Of a stretch of DNA of 21,238 nucleotides, positions 11,001 through 16,428 are shown in pieces. This DNA comes from CAIYZT01 sp052387855 (lineage in GTDB: Bacteria > Pseudomonadota > Alphaproteobacteria > Rhodobacterales > Rhodobacteraceae), in the NCBI GenBank assembly GCA_052387855.1, contig JBQTIT010000099.1, positions 1-21,238 on the forward strand, given 5' to 3'. Position numbers and translations under genes: made by a program. Within the stretch, counting starts at the first letter, position 1. Each line of letters begins with the position of its first letter. A model generated the notes under the pieces. That model was given only the letters and a program-made list of their open reading frames with translations, did no database searches and was not told the DNA's origin.

Positions 11001-13328
11001 CAGCGTCATCAGTTGCAGCGGGTCGATGGCCTTGATCGAGCGCGGAGGCATGCCGAATTTCAGCGGGTCAAACACCATGTCGGGCAGAAAGCCGCCCCAT
11101 TTGGAATAGATCTTGTCCTCGGCCGTCGGATCGGGGTCGAAATAGATGCGGTGGTCCCAGCGGTGGCGGGGGATCTCGGTCACCGCGTTGCGGCTGTCCA
11201 GCAGGTTTTCCCAGTAGTCCTCGACGCTTTCGGCGCCGGGCAGAAAGGTGGACATCCCGACGATGGCGATATCGGCCGGCTTTGGCGCGGCGGGCCTTGG
11301 GGGCAGAACCTCGACCGGGGTTTCAAGCGCGCGCAGATAGGCGGTGCCCCCCTCGCCCACGTCGCGGTGCAGCGCATCGATGGTGGTGACGGCCGAGCGA
11401 AGCTGCGCGGCCTGGCCGATCATGTACATCCCCTCGGCGCGCTGCCGGACAGGATCGACCGACAGCAGCGCATCGCCCTGCCGCTCGGTCGCCTTGGAGG
11501 CGATTCGCAGCCGGCCAAGCGTGAGCGATTCCAGCTCTTCGCGCATCTCTTCGGCGCCCATGCCCCGGGCTTCAAGCGCGCGGCGGGCGGCGTTGAACTC
11601 TTCGGCAAAGGGCGACATGGCGGCGCGGCTGGCGTGGCCCGCGCCGGTTTCCAACGTCACCGTCTCGGTGCAGGTCAACAGGATGTCCTGGAATTCCTGC
11701 ACGATGCCGCCGCCGGTCACGCTTTCGCGGGTAAAGAGATAGGCCGTGCCCATCAGCACGCCGACCTTGACCCCCAGCGCCGCCAGCGGGGCGGCAAAGG
11801 CCGCGACCATGGCGGCAGAGCGGGCATCATGGATGCCGCCGGCGAAAAGCACGCTGATCTGGCTGGCCAGGCCTGGATCGCTCACCTCGTCCAGCAGGGT
11901 GCGCACCATGTTGTCCCACAGCACGAGCGAGGACATCGGCCCGACATGCCCGCCGCATTCGCGCCCCTCGAACACAAAGCGCCGGGCGCCCTGTTCGAGG
12001 AACATCTTCAAGAGCGTGGGCGAGGGGACATGCAGATAGCTCGGGATTCCGTCGGCTTCCAGCGCGACGGCCTGATCGGGGCGGCCCCCGGCGATCAACG
12101 CGAAGGATGGCCCGTGCTTCAGCGCGACCGCGACCTGCTCTTTCACCAGCGCCGAGGGCGCAAAGCCCAAAAGCCCCACGCCCCAGGGCTTGCCCGCCAG
12201 CTTTTGCGCGACCTCGGCCAGCAGGGTGTCGGCCTGGGCGGGGCGCATCAGTGCCAGCGCGATCATCGGCAGCGCGCCGCCGGCGCTGACGCCCCTGGCA
12301 AAGTCGGCGGTGTCCGACACGCGGGTCATCGGGCCCTGCACGATGGGCCATTCGGTGCCATGCGAAGCGGCCACGCCCTGACCGCGGCCCAGAACCTCGG
12401 CACGCGCGGCCTGCGCCACGGTGGCGCGCGATTGCTCCATCAGCGCGCGGATCAGGCGGCCAAGGCTTTGATAGCGCTGGCCAAAGAGGGGGGCAAAGGC
12501 TGCCGCCTGACCCATGGGCGCGATCTGGCCGGCCGCCATGTCCCAGCCAAGGGCGGCCTGCGCAAGCGGCGCCTGCGCTGCGGTGTCGTGGGGGGCCAGC
12601 GCGGTGCGCAGCGCGGCGGCGGCCCTTTGCCCCGGCCGCTCGACGCCGCGCCAATGCACGCCGCCTGCGCCCTCGACCAGTTGCGTCTCGCCGCCCGTCA
12701 TCCGGGCCAGGACCGGGGCCACCCGGTCGGCCAGGGCGGATTCGCGCAAGGAAAGGCATTGATCGTCCAGCACGACGCCCGCCGCACCCCCGGCCCGCAC
12801 CGCGCCTGCGGAATGCAGCCCGATGCCGCCGCGCACCAAGACCCGCGCCGCGCCGCCCGAAAGCGCCTGCTGCAAAAGGATGAAGGCGGTGGTTTCGCCG
12901 ACGCGCCCGCCAGCCTCGTGACCCTTGACGATGATGCCGTCCTGCGCCAGCGGACCGGCAAGCCGCGCATCCCAGCGGATGCATTCCAGCAGCACCTCAA
13001 GCCCCGCCGCCCGGATCGCCGCCACCGCCTCGGGCGCCGCAAGCGCCGCCTCGGCGCCCAGGATCACCTGCCGCAGCCCCTGCGCGCCATGGCTGCCGGC
13101 AAGCGCGGTCGCGGCCGCGACATCATCCGTCCGCAGGCCAAAGCCGCCCGGGGCGGACCGCGCGAGCGCCGCCAGAGCAGCATCGACCACAGCGGCAGGC
13201 AGGGGCAGTTCCGCATTCAGGACACCACCGTGACCGGCACGCGCCGCGGCGATGGCCAAGGCCGGATCGCCGGTGCCCGCGGGGGTGAACACCAGAACCT
13301 GAAAGGTCTCTTTGGAATGCTCGGTCAT
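5091..13328 (-). CDS. Type I polyketide/PUFA-synthase-like megasynthase, NMO-NMO-KS-AT-ACP-KR-DH (PfaD-PfaA-like fusion), 2745 aa
   Basis: First subunit of the synthase. Two FMN-type nitronate-monooxygenase/PfaD-like barrels come first: ~5-320, with EAGGR ending at Arg142, and ~325-640, with ECGGH ending at His461; these are presumably enoyl reductase. KS ~680-1130: Cys876 (DAACASS), His1011 (EAHGTG), His1051 (IGHTK). AT ~1236-1560: Ser1342 in GHSYGE. A linker follows, with a helix (~1690-1718) and an Ala/Pro-rich stretch. One ACP: Ser1839 in DLGIDSIKRLEI. KR with structural half ~1880-2125 and catalytic half ~2125-2400: TGGARGIT, Ser2312, Tyr2325, Asn2329. DH ~2440-2720: His2465 (GQHRIGG) and Asp2642. 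I chose the ATG at 13328 because the conserved start (FQVLVFTP) follows directly and a GGACAGGGG site precedes it. An in-frame ATG at 13445 would add 39 unconserved-looking residues. All catalytic residues are present except in the first barrel. Confidence 0.93.
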   Translation of the reverse strand: MTEHSKETFQVLVFTPAGTGDPALAIAAARAGHGGVLNAELPLPAAVVDAALAALARSAPGGFGLRTDDVAAATALAGSHGAQGLRQVILGAEAALAAPEAVAAIRAAGLEVLLECIRWDARLAGPLAQDGIIVKGHEAGGRVGETTAFILLQQALSGGAARVLVRGGIGLHSAGAVRAGGAAGVVLDDQCLSLRESALADRVAPVLARMTGGETQLVEGAGGVHWRGVERPGQRAAAALRTALAPHDTAAQAPLAQAALGWDMAAGQIAPMGQAAAFAPLFGQRYQSLGRLIRALMEQSRATVAQAARAEVLGRGQGVAASHGTEWPIVQGPMTRVSDTADFARGVSAGGALPMIALALMRPAQADTLLAEVAQKLAGKPWGVGLLGFAPSALVKEQVAVALKHGPSFALIAGGRPDQAVALEADGIPSYLHVPSPTLLKMFLEQGARRFVFEGRECGGHVGPMSSLVLWDNMVRTLLDEVSDPGLASQISVLFAGGIHDARSAAMVAAFAAPLAALGVKVGVLMGTAYLFTRESVTGGGIVQEFQDILLTCTETVTLETGAGHASRAAMSPFAEEFNAARRALEARGMGAEEMREELESLTLGRLRIASKATERQGDALLSVDPVRQRAEGMYMIGQAAQLRSAVTTIDALHRDVGEGGTAYLRALETPVEVLPPRPAAPKPADIAIVGMSTFLPGAESVEDYWENLLDSRNAVTEIPRHRWDHRIYFDPDPTAEDKIYSKWGGFLPDMVFDPLKFGMPPRSIKAIDPLQLMTLELTHRCLTDAGYAGETAMEGPRLRTSVILGASGGAGDVGAQYAVRSEMPRFLGAVDPDAARMLPNWTEDSFAGILLNVAAGRTANRLDFGGVNYTVDAACASSLTAVYQAVLELESGRSDMVLAGGIDTVQGPFGYLCFSKTRALSPRGRCSSFEADADGIVISEGLAMVALKRLSDAERDGDKVYAVIKGVGGSSDGKAKSMTAPHPDGQIRALNRAYEMAGYSPATVGLFEAHGTGTVVGDTAEMATVTRLLNEAGVAPRSAAIGSVKTQIGHTKAAAGLAGMIKATLALHHGVLPPHGRRGAPNAKLTEADMPLYLIDRPRPWIARPGAPRRAGVSAFGFGGTNFHVTLEEYGAKADIPSLAPVPRRRWAQELLIWRAPSRGALARQVQALADRLAQGWAPALADLAFTLHAKAPAKGLTAAIVVAAGDDLAARLAPLAAHLADAGKPCPPGAAFSEAPLLDAGKLALIFPGQGSPYPEMHAEVAALFPAFAASLAEADAVLDLPLSRMILPAGAYDEAAQRAAAADLTRTDIAQPALGAVEAGLWQVLRDMGLTPDMACGHSYGEFVALHAAGVFDRADLFRVSRARGRFMIEAAQGGDLGSMMAARATRAQLDALVSGIEGVVVANHNAPEQSILSGSRAGLDEAARRAEAQGLKLTPISVGAAFHSPIIAPAAERLAAFIGQMPLGRAAFAVYSNTTGQPYPDAPEAAAATLARQLAAPVEFVAEIERMHADGARVFLSLGPKASHVGLVRQILGDRPHRAIATDDEAGGLRGLLGAIGALVAEGASLDLSGLWAGRGCALVELKGELPAKAVLPRHMWLLNGSGSRPVGSPPLPVLTVEAIAARKADTPATGALAAPARADTRPIATPQPQETRPMNSRPDFPGVDDTGTGDAGFDAASPLPMATPTEAILADFQATMARFLETQERVMLAMLGAGGIARASAAPRVQRPAPRPAAPMPVQLAPAAPRAAPVAAPAPVAAQAPVAAPAPAPVAAAPAAPAPVAAAPVAAAPAAAGTGLDKAGIEALLLEIVEDRTGYPADMLGMDQGIESDLGIDSIKRLEIVGALIKSLPAAQSAAAAPLGEELNAQKTLGAVVVRLHGHLAAAGPFDRAGAENAAEAKTSVRPPRQQEAGAVAVPRHVMVPEAEPLPHPGAALPPGRVLIAGQGALAEALAAGIAAAGGAAVIAPAETAAEAEGPFAALVHLAPLGVAPIALDGSAKAWRAAIAVSEKSAYLAVRAHAEGLRGGRVILASALGGSFARSGGGGPGGITLAGGAPGLAKSLREEWPDCRAKAVDLDPALPPQALARILLDELCTPHGRIEVGYPGGVRTLWRSQALALPAESRPIPPGAVILATGGARGITAECLRPLAATGAHLVLIGRAELPPPEAPDLADLTSPGDLRRHLAAAARQAGETVTPAIIERRLSAVLRDREIRANLADLRAAGAAVEYHAADMADAEAVRALVSGIAARLGPIHGVLHGAGVIEDRKITDKTPESWDRVVEPKLIGALALASALDAAPPAFFVLFASVAGRYGNSGQTDYASANEGLNRLASQLSARWPQARVFAANWGPWDSTRHGAGMVSDGVRQKFEAQGVTLVDPDGGALALYQELTRGPEGVSEVVFGAGPWERHENDRAVEGMPSAPAARSPLLPSPVQTPADRGGTAIRRRIALPGDGWIGQHRIGGVPVLPLAVAAEMAAEAAAEIWPDWQVTALSDLRLLSGLRLEGDAPCEVDIVGTGAEHGDAAGFAARVELRSTGAKVARAHYRASAVMAPRGPQPAPDPALIELAQDILALRAGPPPLSAAEAYRRVLFHGPAYQVVKTLTGLDERGALARVAPSRAGDFGAGNGWLFDPGLLDAAAQLAWVWSNAVRGAPALPNAIGRATRLAPGAAHSMALRLRPGLAPPQVLADVAIADADGTPLVLIEGLESTSDAGLARFCGWEGEILADVTRTAAAQAAAE
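8352..8368 (-). promoter_or_regulatory. Possible internal ribosome-binding site and start codon inside the megasynthase gene
   Basis: On the minus strand a consensus AGGAG (8368-8364) sits 9 nt before an in-frame ATG (8354-8352), which is codon 1659 of the large synthase. It falls in the linker between the AT and ACP regions. Initiation here would give a separate ~1087-residue ACP-KR-DH polypeptide. It could be a real internal start, the scar of an old gene fusion, or chance, because this site must occur somewhere in a long purine-containing linker. Confidence 0.3.
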
Positions 13329-13502
13329 ATCCCCTGTCCGTTCCTGATCTCCTGGCCTGCCCGTCGCCGCATCGCCCTTAGCCGGCCTTTGCGAAAACAA
13401 TGTGGCGCCAAGGTGGTCGCCCGGCCCCGGTGCCGGGCCATTCATCCTGCCAGCCTGCCGCAGCCTAGCACGTTCCGGGCCCGGCGCCTAACGGCGGGCC
13501 GT

Positions 13503-14363
13503 TCATATCAGTCGCGCCTTGCGCGGGCGCAATCCCTCGACAAAGGGCACCTCGAACACCTTTTCGTGCATCACCGGGCCATGGCCGAAATAGCCGCCCT
13601 CGCCAAAGGCCTCGCCATGGTCGCCCATGATCATGAACCAGGTGTCCGCCGGCGCCTTGTCGTAAAGCGCGCCAAGCAACCCGTCGAGATATTCCACGCA
13701 TCTGATCTGCTGGGCATGCAGCTCGCGCATGATGTCGCTGGAAAAGAACTCTTCAATGCCCATCTCGCCGGCCTGCTGGACATGCCCGCCCGCATCCCCC
13801 CCCTGCGAGAGAGTCTTGGCCACCCCGTGCAGCCCCGAGATGTGCGGCAGCGCGGCATCGTCAAGCATATAGGGGTAATGCGTCTCGCCCAGGTTGAAGA
13901 AATGAAAGCTGGGCTGATCGCGGCTGAACTGCACCTCGTCCACCATGCCCTTGAAATCGTTGTGGTTCGACATCAGCTTGTAATCGTCGAACCCGGCGTT
14001 GATGATCGTGTGGGCGTTCAGCACCGGCATCGAGACCCGCCCGACCGTGCGATAGCCGTAGCGGCGCAGCATGCCCGGCAGCGACAGTTGCGGCAGGAAG
14101 GTGCCAAAGCTGAGATCGGGAATGTCGAGCCGCTCGCTCCACTTGCGGAAATCCTCCTTGTAGACCTCCGAGGCGTAGACCCTTGGCGGCGAGGTGTGCG
14201 GCACCAGCCCCATCATGAAGGTGTAATGCGACGGCGCGGTCCAGGAGGCATAGGAATAGCGCGCCTCGATCTGGCCCAGGCGGGCCAGATTCGGCGCCCT
14301 GGCGCTGCGGGCAGAATCCAGCCGGCAGCTGTCATAGGTGATGAGGATCAGGTTGCGGGGCAT
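13503..14363 (-). CDS. Short alkaline-phosphatase/sulfatase-fold hydrolase or transferase with Thr nucleophile, 286 aa
   Basis: The start MPRNLILITYDSCRLDS is the first strand and metal-binding Asp (Asp11) of the alkaline-phosphatase superfamily, sulfatase branch. The nucleophile position, normally Cys/Ser in sulfatases (C/S-x-P-x-R), reads SWTAPSHYTFMMG, so Thr42 is the likely nucleophile. Asp248/His249 (GDHGE) and the HGPVMHEK segment (His266, Lys268) complete the metal/anion site. At 286 residues it is much shorter than typical sulfatases (about 400-550) and ends soon after the last motif, so the usual C-terminal subdomain is missing. No signal peptide or membrane segment is visible, so it is probably cytoplasmic. 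The substrate is unknown: phosphate or sulfate ester, or a head-group transfer. The ATG at 14363 is chosen because the conserved strand starts immediately; the Shine-Dalgarno is weak. It lies 174 nt upstream of the large synthase gene on the same strand and is probably co-transcribed with it. Confidence 0.8.
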   Translation of the reverse strand: MPRNLILITYDSCRLDSARSARAPNLARLGQIEARYSYASWTAPSHYTFMMGLVPHTSPPRVYASEVYKEDFRKWSERLDIPDLSFGTFLPQLSLPGMLRRYGYRTVGRVSMPVLNAHTIINAGFDDYKLMSNHNDFKGMVDEVQFSRDQPSFHFFNLGETHYPYMLDDAALPHISGLHGVAKTLSQGGDAGGHVQQAGEMGIEEFFSSDIMRELHAQQIRCVEYLDGLLGALYDKAPADTWFMIMGDHGEAFGEGGYFGHGPVMHEKVFEVPFVEGLRPRKARLI

Positions 14364-14444
14364 GACGGCGCCTGTATTCAACGTAGCAAAATGCGGCACC
14401 CCAAGGCGTACCCAACTCGAACAATCAAGCCGTCCGGCCATCTG

Positions 14445-14476
14445 GTCTGCCCGGGCGCCCCGGGGGCGTGTCAGAC
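14445..14476. promoter_or_regulatory. GC-rich stem-loop in the predicted operon leader
   Basis: GTCTG (14445-14449) is complementary to CAGAC (14472-14476), and the interior is made of CCCGGG/CCCCGGGGG runs that can pair further. It would lie in the 5' leader of the minus-strand transcript, between the candidate promoter and the ATG at 14363. It could affect leader stability or translation, or form by chance in GC-rich DNA. Confidence 0.25.
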
Positions 14477-14502
14477 AAAGCGGCTCGCCAGGGCCTGGGC
14501 TC

Positions 14503-14532
14503 TTTATAGTGATCCGGCCAATGGCCTGTCTA
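14503..14532 (-). promoter_or_regulatory. Candidate sigma-70-type promoter for the hydrolase/synthase operon
   Basis: Read on the minus strand, TAGACA (14532-14527) and TATAAA (14508-14503) are separated by 18 nt; each matches the TTGACA/TATAAT consensus at five of six positions. A start near 14496 would leave about a 130-nt leader before the ATG at 14363. In a region this GC-rich, a TATAAA is notable, but transcription was not tested. Confidence 0.45.
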
Positions 14533-14777
14533 GGGCAAGACCATGAAAAACCGCGCAACATTGGGAAAAAGGCGCAAGCTGCGGGCCCGGGGCGCGGCGC
14601 CGTTGCCCTTTCCGGCCCCGCGCTCGCCCGGGTGACGTTGCGACACAATGACCCGTATGCCGCGTTTGATCTTGGTTTTGTCCATGCAATTGCCATGTTT
14701 GCGGGGGATGGTCCGCCCCGGATTGGGCAGGGCCGCGCCGACAACCGGCAAAGCCCTGTCGGGAACGGGGGTGCTGC

Positions 14778-16388
14778 GTGACGCAACGCGTATTGATGAT
14801 AGGATTGGACGGGGCGACGTTTGGATTGTTGGGTCCATTGTCGCGTTCTGGGGATTTGCCGTTTTTGACGGGGTTGATTGAGGGGGGATGTTCTGCGGTA
14901 TTGCGGAGCACGCGGAACCCTTTGACGCCGCCTGCGTGGACGTCGATGATGACGGGGGTGAGCCCTGAGGTTCACGGGATCTACGATTTTCTGCGTCCTG
15001 CGTATCTGGCGGACGGGGGGGTTTACCTGAAGGTGAACGACGGCCGCGCGCGGCGGGCGGAGACGATTTTTGCGATGCTTGACCGTCATGGGTTGCGGGG
15101 GACGTCGCTGAACTTTTACGGCTATTCCCCTGCGCCTGTGACGGGGGGGTACACGGTTTCGGGGTTTGTGCCGTGGAAGCATCTTCGGCACGGGATCCAC
15201 CCGCCGGAGCTGTTCGGGTTCCTGAAGGAGAGCGCGGGGTTTGACTACCGCGACCTCGGGATGGACATCGGCGAGGAGAAGAAGGTCGTCCAGGGGCTTG
15301 ACGCCTCCGAGAACGAGGAATGGATCGCGCTTCAGAACGTGCGCGACGCGGCCTGGACGGAGGTGACGTGCCGGCTGATGGCGCGGGACCGGACGGATCT
15401 GACGGCGGTTGTCCTGGACGGGCCCGACAAGATCCAGCACCTGTTCTGGCGCTATGTGGACCCCGAGGGCTACGCGGGGGAGCCGGGGGCCGAGACGGAC
15501 CGGATCCGTTCGCTGGTGGTGGATTTCTACCGGCGGATGGACGGGAACATCCGGCGGATGGTCGAGGCGGCGGGCCCCGAGACGAACGTGATCCTGACCT
15601 CGGATCACGGCTTTGGGCCGACGGTCGAGATTTTCTACATCAACCAGTGGCTTGCGGACCACGGCTATCTGGTGTGGGACAAGAGCGCGACGGTGGATGC
15701 GCGGGGCCAGCTGACCTCGGACAAGATCCGGGACCATCTGGGGATGATCGACTGGCGGCGGACGCGGGCGTTCTGCGCGACGCCGTCGTCGAACGGGATC
15801 TACATCAAGCCCTGGCTGAACGGGAACGGGGTTCATCCGGACGATTACATGGAGTTTGCGCTGAAGCTGCGGGGGGAGCTTTTGTCGTGGAAGGACCCTG
15901 CGACGGGCACGCCGGTGGTGGTGGACGCGGAGATGAACAAGATGCGTGGGGTGAGCTATGTGGAGCCCTGCCCGGACATCACGCTGCACCTGCGGGACGG
16001 GGGGTTCGTGTCGATCCTGAGCGCGCCGTCCTGCGTTGTGCCGCGGGCGCTGGCGGATGGCACGCACCGGCCGGAGGGGATCTTTGTCGGCCATGGGCCG
16101 GCGTTCCGGCGCGACGAGACGCTGGATCCCTTGAGCCTTCTGGACATGACGCCCCTGATGCTGACGCTTCTGGGGGTTCCGGTTCCGGCCAATCTGGAGG
16201 GGCGGGTTCCGCTGGAGGCGCTGGAGGCGGGGTTTGCGGCGGCGGGGTCCGGCGCGGGTCGCGGGCCCGCGTCGCGGATTTCGGCGGGGTCCGGGTCTGA
16301 AGCGCCCGGGCCTGAGGGGTCCGGGCCTGAGGAGGAGGATCGGCAGATCCTGCTGCGGCAGATGCAGAAGCTGGGGTATATGGATTGA
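14778..16388 (+). CDS. Type I phosphodiesterase/nucleotide pyrophosphatase-family protein (AlkP superfamily), 536 aa
   Basis: A cytoplasmic-looking two-metal hydrolase of the alkaline-phosphatase superfamily. The active-site set is complete: Asp11 (IGLDGAT), nucleophile Thr55 in TPPAWTSMMTG, Asp217 and His221 (DGPDKIQHLFW), Asp276-His277 (SDHGFG) and His430 (GTHRPEG). Length and the closing DMTPLMLTLLGVPVP segment match bacterial members of this family, which cleave phosphodiesters or phosphonates or act on nucleotide and lipid phosphates; the substrate here is unknown. The start is a GTG at 14778, placed just before the first conserved strand and preceded by a purine-rich GGAACGGGGG stretch. 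Residues ~490-515 form a Gly/Ser/Pro/Glu linker before a C-terminal charged helix (QILLRQMQKLGYMD). The first ~45 codons use many TTG leucines and are less GC-rich than the rest. It is the first gene of the plus-strand set and divergent from another AlkP-fold gene. Confidence 0.88.
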   Translation: MTQRVLMIGLDGATFGLLGPLSRSGDLPFLTGLIEGGCSAVLRSTRNPLTPPAWTSMMTGVSPEVHGIYDFLRPAYLADGGVYLKVNDGRARRAETIFAMLDRHGLRGTSLNFYGYSPAPVTGGYTVSGFVPWKHLRHGIHPPELFGFLKESAGFDYRDLGMDIGEEKKVVQGLDASENEEWIALQNVRDAAWTEVTCRLMARDRTDLTAVVLDGPDKIQHLFWRYVDPEGYAGEPGAETDRIRSLVVDFYRRMDGNIRRMVEAAGPETNVILTSDHGFGPTVEIFYINQWLADHGYLVWDKSATVDARGQLTSDKIRDHLGMIDWRRTRAFCATPSSNGIYIKPWLNGNGVHPDDYMEFALKLRGELLSWKDPATGTPVVVDAEMNKMRGVSYVEPCPDITLHLRDGGFVSILSAPSCVVPRALADGTHRPEGIFVGHGPAFRRDETLDPLSLLDMTPLMLTLLGVPVPANLEGRVPLEALEAGFAAAGSGAGRGPASRISAGSGSEAPGPEGSGPEEEDRQILLRQMQKLGYMD

Positions 16389-16428
16389 ACCGGGTGGCCG
16401 GCGGTTGCCGGGCTGCGGGAGCGAAGCG

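Larger units (their letters stand above)
14364..14777. other. 414-nt divergent intergenic region between the two AlkP-superfamily genes
   Basis: Both flanking genes start outward from this stretch, so it should hold the promoters of both operons. I see one fair sigma-70-like promoter toward the minus strand and a GC-rich hairpin in the leader it would produce (both listed separately). The half nearest the plus-strand gene (about 14640-14710) is locally AT-richer (runs such as TTTGATCTTGGTTTTG) and is the likely site of the plus-strand promoter, but no convincing -35/-10 pair can be fixed. No convincing gene is seen. Confidence 0.6.

Noticed and set aside
13329..13445. 39-residue N-terminal extension of the large synthase from an ATG at 13445
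   Set aside because: The extension is low-complexity with a poor ribosome site, while the conserved FQVLVFTP start follows the ATG at 13328.
13478..13500. GC hairpin after the sulfatase-fold gene as a terminator
   Set aside because: The stem is imperfect with a bulge, there is no T-tract, and the next gene on the same strand starts 174 nt after the stop, so read-through is more likely.
13503..14363. Annotating this gene as a true sulfatase
   Set aside because: The formylglycine-type C/S-x-P-x-R motif is absent; Thr42 occupies the nucleophile position.
8205..14546. Plus-strand open frame of over 2100 codons antisense to the large synthase
   Set aside because: It is an antisense by-product of GC-rich codon structure: Arg/Gly/His/Gln-rich, no domain motifs, and it crosses two real genes. 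The minus-strand reading has complete catalytic motifs.
14543..14635. 30-codon plus-strand ORF (MKNRATLGKRRK...) in the intergenic region, possible leader peptide
   Set aside because: Weak ribosome site, no regulatory codon run or family match; too short to support from sequence alone.
14364..14713. Longer N-terminus for the sulfatase-fold protein from an upstream in-frame ATG
   Set aside because: It would run through the candidate promoter and hairpin, and the family's first beta-strand begins right at the ATG at 14363.
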